A DNA stretch of 7,596 nt from Clostridia bacterium (GTDB taxonomy: Bacteria > Bacillota_A > Clostridia > Oscillospirales > UBA929), in assembly GCA_026001245.1 (NCBI GenBank), contig BNZR01000065.1:1-7596 (forward strand). The letters are read 5' to 3'. A model generated the notes under the pieces. That model worked only from the letters and a program-made list of their open reading frames with translations, did not search any database and was not told the DNA's origin. Of the stretch, positions 1 to 4,415 are shown one piece after another; position 1 is the stretch's first letter; every line of letters begins with the position of its first letter. A program made the position numbers and the translations under genes.

Positions 1-667
1 CGCCACCATAGTGTCCGCCGTGGCGGAGGGTCGGCGTATATTTGACAATATCCATAAGACCGTGCAGTTTTTGCTGTCCTCCAACGCGGGCGAGGTAATC
101 GCGATACTGGCGGCCACGCTGATGGGCTGTCCTATGCTGGCGGCGGTGCATATCCTGTGGGTGAATCTTGTTACAGACACATTCCCCGCGCTGGCCTTGG
201 GGCTTGAACCCGCCGAGGACGACATTATGAAGCGCAAGCCGCGCGACCAAAAAACCCCGTTCTTCACGGGGCGCGAGTGGTTGCGCGTGGGATTGGTAGG
301 CGCGGCGGAGGCCGCCCTGACGCTTACGGCGTACATGCTTGGATTGCGCGAGGGCGGCCCCGGAACCGCCACGGCCATGGCGTTTTTGACGTTATCGCTG
401 GCGCAGCTGTTCGCGGCGTTGGGCTTCCAGTCCGAGCGGCACAGCATTATGAACATGCACCCCAAGCAGCACCCGGTGCTGTGGCTGGCGTTCTTCGGCT
501 CCGCGGCGTTGCAGGTTGTTGTGGTACTGTTGCCGCCGTTGCGCGCGCTGTTCGGTCTGGACGCGCTGACTTGGCTGAATTGGATTCAGGTTGTGGCGCT
601 GTGCCTGGTAATGCTGATGTTCATCGAGGTGCAAAAATGGCTGACACGGCGGAAAAAAATTGCTTGA
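1..667 (+). CDS. Calcium-type P-type ATPase, C-terminal fragment (5' end outside window)
   Basis: This is the C-terminal 221 residues of a P-type (P2, Ca2+-transporting type) ATPase; the frame is open to the left edge from base 2 and ends at TGA 665-667. The protein would pump Ca2+ across the cytoplasmic membrane using ATP. The visible part starts just after the hinge, with ATIVSAVAEGRRIFDNI, a close match to the family's conserved segment before M5. M5 contains SSNAGEV, with the Asn and Glu that bind Ca2+ in SERCA. M6 contains NLVTDTFPALALG, with the Asn, Thr and Asp of the second site. M7-M10 follow, and the protein ends in a basic tail (LTRRKKIA). In M8 the usual SERCA glutamate is replaced by Gln (LSLAQLF), as in PMCA-like pumps. 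The phosphorylation and nucleotide domains are upstream and not seen, so exact ion specificity is inferred. The stop codon lies inside the -35 box of the next promoter. Confidence 0.93.
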   Translation, partial: ATIVSAVAEGRRIFDNIHKTVQFLLSSNAGEVIAILAATLMGCPMLAAVHILWVNLVTDTFPALALGLEPAEDDIMKRKPRDQKTPFFTGREWLRVGLVGAAEAALTLTAYMLGLREGGPGTATAMAFLTLSLAQLFAALGFQSERHSIMNMHPKQHPVLWLAFFGSAALQVVVVLLPPLRALFGLDALTWLNWIQVVALCLVMLMFIEVQKWLTRRKKIA

Positions 668-692
668 CACACACACGTTGGTGTGTTATAAT
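664..692 (+). promoter_or_regulatory. Perfect consensus sigma-A promoter for a short RNA
   Basis: The -35 box TTGACA (664-669) and -10 box TATAAT (687-692) are both perfect and separated by 17 bp, the ideal spacing. The start should be near 699. No protein gene with a ribosome binding site follows before the terminator at 756-801, so the product is probably a non-coding RNA. The spacer holds a perfect inverted repeat, ACACAC-GTTG-GTGTGT (671-686), which could be an operator or simply a structured spacer. The -35 box overlaps the stop codon of the ATPase gene. Confidence 0.85.
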
Positions 693-700
693 GATTCTAG

Positions 701-718
701 GTTTCCAAGAGGCGTGCG
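701..718 (+). repeat. Inverted repeat, left arm, at the 5' end of the antisense RNA
   Basis: This 18-nt segment (core TCCAAGAGG at 704-712) matches the minus strand at 962-945 at 15 of 18 positions, and all three differences are C/T transitions. Each arm lies just after the -10 box of its own promoter, so both facing transcripts would begin with nearly the same sequence. Confidence 0.7.
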
Positions 719-755
719 CGTAAGTAGGTACGCCACCCCTCACAATTTAACGACA

Positions 756-801
756 CAATGTAGCCGTCTCCTCTTCAAAGTGGACGGCTACATTGCTTTT
801 T
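756..801. terminator. 13-bp intrinsic terminator shared by two facing transcripts
   Basis: CAATGTAGCCGTC (756-768) pairs perfectly with 783-795 around a 14-nt loop. On the plus strand it is followed by C and TTTTT (797-801), giving a good terminator for the antisense RNA and for read-through from the ATPase gene. On the minus strand the same stem follows the peptide gene and contains its stop codon, but the tail there is only weakly U-rich, so termination in that direction is less sure. The plus-strand loop contains CCTCTT, complementary to the AAGAGG in both 5' tags. Confidence 0.85.
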
Positions 802-877
802 GAGCGAACTCCAACACAAACCACGCGATTGCGGCAAATGATACCGCAAAACGCAGGACGCGCTTTAGCTTTCCCAT
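788..877 (-). CDS. 29-aa basic/hydrophobic peptide, candidate type I toxin
   Basis: This is a small ORF of 29 codons plus TAG. The peptide begins with a basic head, MGKLKRVLR, followed by a hydrophobic run, FAVSFAAIAWFVLEFA (residues 10-25), and a short polar tail, QKAM. That fits a single membrane-spanning or membrane-inserting helix. The start is set by AGGAGGTG at 886-893, which is fully complementary to the 3' end of 16S rRNA, with 10 nt between AGGAGG and ATG. A strong minus-strand promoter lies at 966-994 and gives a leader of about 85 nt. The gene's 3' end is covered by a facing RNA and a shared terminator. Size, charge pattern and layout match type I toxins such as TxpA, BsrG and Fst, but I recognise no family signature (the Pro of Fst-like peptides is missing). 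Toxicity is inferred; a membrane microprotein with another role is possible. Confidence 0.62.
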   Translation of the reverse strand: MGKLKRVLRFAVSFAAIAWFVLEFAQKAM

Positions 878-885
878 TGGCAAAG

Positions 886-893
886 CACCTCCT
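886..893 (-). promoter_or_regulatory. Strong Shine-Dalgarno of the 29-aa peptide gene
   Basis: AGGAGGTG lies within a longer purine tract (GGAGGGAGGAGG, 899-888) ending 10 nt before the ATG at 877. This full-length match is what picks the small ORF out of the region and decides its start. Confidence 0.75.
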
Positions 894-933
894 CCCTCCG
901 CAGACCCACGGGACACACACGCGGGGGAAAGGG
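888..933 (-). promoter_or_regulatory. Leader hairpin that could hide the Shine-Dalgarno
   Basis: In the minus-strand mRNA the pyrimidine tract CCCTTTCCCCCG (933-922) can pair with CGGAGGGAGGAGG (900-888), the Shine-Dalgarno tract. By hand I count about ten pairs including two G-U, with two C-A mismatches. This would hold the ribosome binding site closed, as seen in leaders of several type I toxin mRNAs. A folding program has not been run. Confidence 0.45.
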
Positions 934-944
934 CGACGCACCGT

Positions 945-962
945 CACACACCTCTTGGAGAC
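945..962 (-). repeat. Inverted repeat, right arm, at the 5' end of the peptide mRNA
   Basis: Read on the minus strand this arm has the core TCCAAGAGG (959-951) and matches 701-718 at 15 of 18 positions. It starts about 4 nt after the -10 box of the minus-strand promoter, so it forms the 5' end of the peptide mRNA. Confidence 0.7.
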
Positions 963-965
963 TAA

Positions 966-994
966 AGTATATCATATTTGTCGAAGTCTGTCAA
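966..994 (-). promoter_or_regulatory. Near-perfect sigma-A promoter for the peptide mRNA
   Basis: On the minus strand, -35 TTGACA (994-989) and -10 TATACT (971-966) are separated by exactly 17 bp. The start is expected near 960. Upstream of the -35 there is an A/T-rich tract (1009-1016) that may act as an UP element. The promoter diverges from the secDF promoter, with 23 bp between the two -35 boxes. Confidence 0.82.
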
Positions 995-1017
995 TTCAAA
1001 AGTGTGTGAAAAAAAAC

Positions 1018-1047
1018 TTGACACGCCCTGCCCTTACATGATATAAT
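1018..1047 (+). promoter_or_regulatory. Sigma-A promoter of secDF
   Basis: TTGACA (1018-1023) and TATAAT (1042-1047) are both perfect, with an 18-bp spacer and an A-tract (1009-1016) just upstream. The start should be near 1054, leaving a leader of about 25 nt. GAGAGG (1062-1067) and GAGG (1071-1074) before the ATG at 1079 are the candidate ribosome binding sites. A 16-bp near-palindrome (1049-1064, one mismatched pair) spans the start site. Confidence 0.82.
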
Positions 1048-1078
1048 GCTCTGTACGTATAGAGAGGATTGAGGAAAC

Positions 1079-3295
1079 ATGCAGAATATCACCCGCAAAA
1101 AGGGTACCTTCTTCGCCGTCCTGATTATCACGCTGGCCTTTGCCTATATCTCGCTTTTCGGGCTTGACTTGACCGTGATTGATCTAAAGGGCGCGGGGCA
1201 GATGCGCTTTGGTATCGACATTAAGGGCGGCGTTGACGCGGCCTTCTCCCCAAAGGACATGGGCGCGGACTTCAAGCCCACCGAGGAACAGCTTGAAAAA
1301 GCGCGCACCATCATCGAAACGCGCCTGGACCAGCAAAATATTCTTGACCGCGATGTCACCATCGACAAGGACGGCGGCTTTGTAATAGTCCGCTTCCCGT
1401 GGAAGACAAACGAAACGGACTTTAACCCCGCCGACGCCATAAAGGAACTGGGGCAAATGGCGCACCTGACGTTCCGTGACCCCGACGGCAACATAATCAT
1501 GGAGGGCGCGAACCTAATCAGCGCCAAACCCGGCCGGGACGAGAACAACCGCCCCTGCGTGGAGTTCGAGCTTGATTCTGTCGGCACAAAGGCTTTTGCC
1601 GACGCAACCGCAAGGCTAATTAAACAAACCATCTCCATCTACATGGACGATGACGTTATCTCCGCCCCGACTGTCGACTCTGCCATAACCGGCGGCAGCG
1701 GGCGGATCACGGGCAGTTTCACCACCGCCGAGACCACAAAGCTGGCCAACCAAATCAGCGCGGGCGCGTTGCCTTTCGCGCTGGAATCCACCAACTACCG
1801 CACAATCAGCCCACAGCTGGGCTCTAACGCGCTGAAGGTGATGGTCGAGGCGGGTATCTTGGCCTTTATCCTGATTTGCGTGTTTTTGCTGTTCTACTAC
1901 CGCATGTCGGGCGGCGTGGCCTGTATCGCCCTGCTGTTGCAGGTTGCGGGTCAGCTTATAATGCTTACATGGCCGCAGTTTACAATCACCTTGCCCGGTA
2001 TCGCGGGTATCATACTGTCAATCGGTATGGGCGTTGACGCGAACATTATCGCGGCGGAGCGCATACGCGAGGAGATTCGCAGCGGCAAAAGCATCGAGGC
2101 CTCTGTCGCGGCGGGCTTTAAAAACGCCTTTTCGTCAATCTTTGACGGCAATATCACCGTTCTGATAGTCGCGGTTATCATGCTGATGTTCGGGTCGGGC
2201 GCGATACTGTCGTTTGCCTACACTTTGCTGTTCGGCATTATCATGAACTTCGTCGCGGGCGTTACGGCCACAAGGCTTATGACAATGTCGCTGGTGCAGT
2301 TCAAGGGTATCCGCAAGCCGCACATGTTCCTGTCCAAGCGTGCGCTTGAAAAAAAGCCTTGGACGATAGACTTCTACAAAAACAAGAAGTTTTACTACTC
2401 GATTTCGGCGGTTATCATCGCGGTGGGTATCGCTTTCACGTTTATCAAGGGCGTTGAGCTGGACATTCAGTTCAGCGGCGGCGCGCTGTTCCAGTATGAC
2501 ATTTCTGAGGAAAACGTGCTTGACCCGGACAGCGCGGCCGGCGTGGCCTCGGCGGCAATCGGCGGGCGACTGCTAACCGGGCAGATCACAGAGGACTATG
2601 TAAGCAAGGACAAACGCCTGTCGCTTAGTTTGGCGGGCGAGTCCATCACCGAGTCGGAGCTTGGCGCGATGAGCGCGGCCTTGGTGGCGGCATTCCCCGG
2701 CCAGATTATAAACGACACCCCGGAGACCAACAACGTAGCCCCCTTCTTCGGTCAAAAATTCCTGCGAAACGGCATAATCGCGATAGTTCTGTCGTTTTTG
2801 CTGATCATCTTCTACGTGGGTATCAGCTTCCGCAAGATGCACGGCCTGTCGGCGGGCGTTATGTCGCTGTTGTCGCTGTTCCATGACGTGCTTGTGGTGT
2901 TCTTTGTGTTCGTAATCTTCGGCATACCCATCGGCGACTCGTTTATCGCCGTCGCGCTGACCATCTTGGGTTACTCGATAAACGACACGATCGTTATCTA
3001 TGACCGTATCCGCGAGAACACGCTTACCAAGAACTACACCTCGACCGAAAACCTTGTAAACAAAAGCATTTCGCAAAGCTTCACACGTTCCATTAACACC
3101 AACCTTGCCGTGTTCGCCAGTGTGCTAATCGTATACATCTTCGCGGCGGGCAACGGGCTGGATTCGATTCAAAGCTTCGCGCTGCCGATGGCCATCGGCA
3201 CAATTTCGGGTTGCTACTCCACGGTATGTATCGCGGGGCCGACATGGGCGATGTGGCAGAAGCGCAAGGAGAAGAAGAAAGCGTTGGCGAAATAA
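1079..3295 (+). CDS. secDF: Fused protein translocase subunit SecDF
   Basis: SecDF is a membrane accessory of the SecYEG translocon that uses the proton motive force to pull exported proteins out after SecA has pushed them. This 738-residue protein is a natural SecD-SecF fusion, as in Bacillus and many Clostridia. The SecD half has TM1 (about 11-30), the family motif FGIDIKGG (44-51), a periplasmic domain to about 245, then five membrane helices with GMGVDANIIAAERIREE (316-332). The SecF half starts at about 430 with TM7, LDIQFSGGALFQYD (461-474), a short outer domain, and five helices with GYSINDTIVIYDRIRENT (631-648). D320 and D636 correspond to the conserved membrane aspartates of the proton path, and R670 to the conserved Arg that follows. 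The C-terminus is lysine-rich. It has its own promoter, and the next gene begins 1 nt after the stop. No damage was seen. Confidence 0.97.
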   Translation: MQNITRKKGTFFAVLIITLAFAYISLFGLDLTVIDLKGAGQMRFGIDIKGGVDAAFSPKDMGADFKPTEEQLEKARTIIETRLDQQNILDRDVTIDKDGGFVIVRFPWKTNETDFNPADAIKELGQMAHLTFRDPDGNIIMEGANLISAKPGRDENNRPCVEFELDSVGTKAFADATARLIKQTISIYMDDDVISAPTVDSAITGGSGRITGSFTTAETTKLANQISAGALPFALESTNYRTISPQLGSNALKVMVEAGILAFILICVFLLFYYRMSGGVACIALLLQVAGQLIMLTWPQFTITLPGIAGIILSIGMGVDANIIAAERIREEIRSGKSIEASVAAGFKNAFSSIFDGNITVLIVAVIMLMFGSGAILSFAYTLLFGIIMNFVAGVTATRLMTMSLVQFKGIRKPHMFLSKRALEKKPWTIDFYKNKKFYYSISAVIIAVGIAFTFIKGVELDIQFSGGALFQYDISEENVLDPDSAAGVASAAIGGRLLTGQITEDYVSKDKRLSLSLAGESITESELGAMSAALVAAFPGQIINDTPETNNVAPFFGQKFLRNGIIAIVLSFLLIIFYVGISFRKMHGLSAGVMSLLSLFHDVLVVFFVFVIFGIPIGDSFIAVALTILGYSINDTIVIYDRIRENTLTKNYTSTENLVNKSISQSFTRSINTNLAVFASVLIVYIFAAGNGLDSIQSFALPMAIGTISGCYSTVCIAGPTWAMWQKRKEKKKALAK

Positions 3296-3296
3296 G

Positions 3297-3728
3297 ATGG
3301 ACGTTAAACAGACCGCGATTGAGCTATTCAACGGCACTTGGGACTTGATTGACCTGCCCCAACGCACGGCGGAGCAGGACGCGGAAATGCTAACAAAGGC
3401 GCATACTTCGTCGTATCTGTGGGGCTTAGTCGAGGACGCGAAGCCCGTGAACCGGGCGCGTGGACTGTGGCAGATTTCGCATGTGTACAGCCTGCTAAAA
3501 CAGGCGGACGCGGCGTTGCTGTACGGCGATCTGTCGCTTGGGGTCTGCGATGAAAACGAGATCGGCGGCTTGGATTTGGCGTTCGGCTACGAGGCCGTGG
3601 CTAGGGGCTGGGCGGTCAAGGGCGACACGGCAAAGGCCGAGGATTTCAAAGCAAAGGGCTTGGCCGTGGAGATAGCGGACGAGAACGACCGCAAGTATGT
3701 TCAAGGTGAACTAAATGGCTTCGCGTAG
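3297..3728 (+). CDS. Conserved hypothetical protein, helical-repeat-like (143 aa)
   Basis: This is a soluble, acidic, mostly helical protein of 143 residues without signal peptide or membrane helix. The central part, ARGLWQISHVYSLLKQADAAL followed later by LDLAFGYEAVARGWAVKGD and AEDFKAKGLA, has the spacing of small and aromatic residues found in TPR-like helical hairpins. The N-terminal part RTAEQDAEMLTKAHTSSYLW resembles a motif I recall from a widespread family of small uncharacterised bacterial proteins, which supports the full-length start. No catalytic residues stand out. The start codon lies 1 nt after the secDF stop and has no good Shine-Dalgarno (the nearest GGAG is over 25 nt away), so translation probably depends on ribosomes finishing secDF. 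The function is unknown; the link with SecDF may be only transcriptional. Confidence 0.85.
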   Translation: MDVKQTAIELFNGTWDLIDLPQRTAEQDAEMLTKAHTSSYLWGLVEDAKPVNRARGLWQISHVYSLLKQADAALLYGDLSLGVCDENEIGGLDLAFGYEAVARGWAVKGDTAKAEDFKAKGLAVEIADENDRKYVQGELNGFA

Positions 3729-3789
3729 GCGGGTGATTGATTTTGACGCGGAGGGCGTTGCAACGAGTGTTGAGGTTCAGACGGATTGA
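3715..3789 (+). CDS. Possible 24-aa small ORF at the end of the secDF operon
   Basis: ATG at 3715 opens a 24-codon frame (begins MASRRRVIDFDAEG, ends QTD) that overlaps the last 14 nt of the preceding gene in another frame. It stops at 3789, one base before the terminator stem. AAGGTGA (3704-3710) lies a few bases upstream as a possible ribosome binding site. It fills the whole gap between gene and terminator, but it is short, shows no domain and could be chance. Confidence 0.3.
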   Translation: MASRRRVIDFDAEGVATSVEVQTD

Positions 3790-3790
3790 A

Positions 3791-3818
3791 AAAAGCCGCC
3801 CCGTACGGGGCGGCTTTT
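3791..3818. terminator. Bidirectional intrinsic terminator between convergent operons
   Basis: AAAAGCCGCCCC (3791-3802) pairs perfectly with GGGGCGGCTTTT (3807-3818) around a GTAC loop. The U-run is TTTT on the plus strand and six T on the minus strand, so it can end both the secDF operon and the facing minus-strand pair. Confidence 0.93.
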
Positions 3819-3822
3819 GTTG

Positions 3823-4023
3823 CTATGCGCTGATACTAAAGGGTTGCTCTACTTCAACGAATATGCTATCAATATCCGCCGGGAAGATGGTTTCGGTCTT
3901 GTAATCGTCCTCGCCGTCTTGCACGTCTACGATATATCCTGCTCTGGCCTCGTTGGATAAAATCTCGACAACGCGTGCGATTTCGCCTGTTTTAAGTCTT
4001 ATTTTGTCGTACGTCTTAATCAT
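3823..4023 (-). CDS. DUF4926-like small protein (66 aa), possible immunity partner
   Basis: This is a 66-residue acidic soluble protein that begins MIKTYDKIRLKTGEIARVVEI and contains a run of short beta strands (GYIVDVQD, TETIFPADIDSIFVEVEQ). Its pattern fits the DUF4926 family of small SH3-like barrels, a family of unknown function often found beside toxin-like genes; this assignment is from memory. The start is the ATG at 4023-4021, preceded by AGAAGGTGG at good spacing. Its first bases overlap the TGA of the upstream gene (ATGA), so the two are translationally coupled. The frame is open further upstream to 4095, but that part lies in the preceding gene and reads as unlikely protein. The gene ends at the shared terminator. 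Confidence 0.8.
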   Translation of the reverse strand: MIKTYDKIRLKTGEIARVVEILSNEARAGYIVDVQDGEDDYKTETIFPADIDSIFVEVEQPFSISA

Positions 4024-4367
4024 TGTCCCACCTTCTTTCTTGTTACATGCAATGTAGTCAGTCTCGGCGCGTTTGTTTTGCTGTCGATAATCCAACCTGT
4101 CAACACATTTGCGGCCTTTCCATTTGCCCCGGTGATATTCAAAACCACTTGGTATTGCTGTCCAAAGCCCTTGTCGCCTTTTGAAACGGCCTGGAACTTC
4201 CCAAGGTTTGCTGATATATTATCAGCCAAGGCTTGTGCGTTATCCTTGGTATACCCCAACGCGCTTTCGAACGCGATCGCCTTATTCGGGTCATTGAACG
4301 GATTTAGCGCATATTTCTCTAGCTTTTCAATGGGAATAAAGGCTTTGCCTACATTCGGCAATATCAT
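4020..4367 (-). CDS. DUF6883-like protein (115 aa), toxin-domain-like
   Basis: This 115-residue soluble protein begins MILPNVGKAFIPIEKLEKYA and continues LNPFNDPNKAIAFESALGYT, then a segment QQYQVVLNITGANGKA and an end region VLTGWIIDSKTNAPRLTTLHV. This order (a start like LPNAEKAxIPxEKLxxYxLNP, a region on alternating helices, then a central strand segment with GxNGK and a W-I strand) matches my memory of DUF6883, a domain that occurs alone and also at the C-terminus of large secreted or phage-related proteins, where it is suspected to be a toxin module. The function is not established. The start is the ATG at 4367, with GGGAGA 7 nt upstream; an in-frame extension to 4514 is antisense to clpC and is rejected. 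It has its own promoter (4387-4415) and overlaps the next gene by 4 nt. Confidence 0.82.
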   Translation of the reverse strand: MILPNVGKAFIPIEKLEKYALNPFNDPNKAIAFESALGYTKDNAQALADNISANLGKFQAVSKGDKGFGQQYQVVLNITGANGKAANVLTGWIIDSKTNAPRLTTLHVTRKKVGQ

Positions 4368-4386
4368 TGTACCATCTCCCGCCTTT

Positions 4387-4415
4387 ATTATAGCACTATC
4401 GCCGCTTCCCGTCAA
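4387..4415 (-). promoter_or_regulatory. Promoter of the DUF6883/DUF4926 pair, overlapping the clpC stop
   Basis: On the minus strand, -35 TTGACG (4415-4410) and -10 TATAAT (4392-4387) are separated by 17 bp. The expected start is near 4380, only about 13 nt before the ATG at 4367, so the Shine-Dalgarno GGGAGA (4380-4375) would sit at the very 5' end of the RNA. The -35 box contains the clpC stop codon. Since no terminator follows clpC, read-through from the stress operon is also likely. Confidence 0.75.

Larger units (their letters stand above)
699..801 (+). ncRNA. Predicted ~100-nt antisense RNA (candidate type I antitoxin)
   Basis: The RNA is bounded by a perfect promoter (start near 699) and an intrinsic terminator (U-run 797-801). 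It has no plausible ORF. By hand it folds into a 5' hairpin of 7 bp (711-717 with 728-734, one G-U pair), an unpaired linker (735-755) and the 13-bp terminator hairpin. It runs opposite to the small membrane-peptide gene on the minus strand, overlaps its last codons (788-801), and would pair with its whole 3' untranslated region. This is the geometry of RatA/txpA and SR4/bsrG in Bacillus and of the par locus of plasmid pAD1, where the RNA restrains the toxin. The RNA does not resemble 6S, SRP or tmRNA. Its existence and role are inferred from sequence only. Confidence 0.6.

Noticed and set aside
699..801. Known RNA families (6S, SRP RNA, tmRNA, fluoride or manganese riboswitch) for the short plus-strand RNA
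   Set aside because: Length and the conserved sequences of these families do not fit, and no gene follows the RNA on the same strand to be controlled as a riboswitch target before its terminator.
747..947. A 66-codon minus-strand frame overlapping the candidate toxin
   Set aside because: Its start (GTG at 947) has no ribosome binding site and its product is Arg/Cys-rich without features. It is in a different frame from the ORF served by the strong Shine-Dalgarno.
793..1041. An 82-codon plus-strand frame in the intergenic region
   Set aside because: It begins inside the terminator, has no Shine-Dalgarno, runs through the opposing promoter and reads as unstructured. The minus-strand peptide with a perfect Shine-Dalgarno explains the region better.
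1144..3076. Several minus-strand open frames inside secDF (for example 1144-1638 and 2573-3076)
   Set aside because: They lie entirely within the conserved secDF frame, have no ribosome binding sites and read as low-quality protein.
4024..4095. In-frame N-terminal extension of the DUF4926-like protein
   Set aside because: The extension overlaps the preceding gene and reads as random sequence, while the ATG at 4023 has a good ribosome binding site and a classic ATGA overlap.
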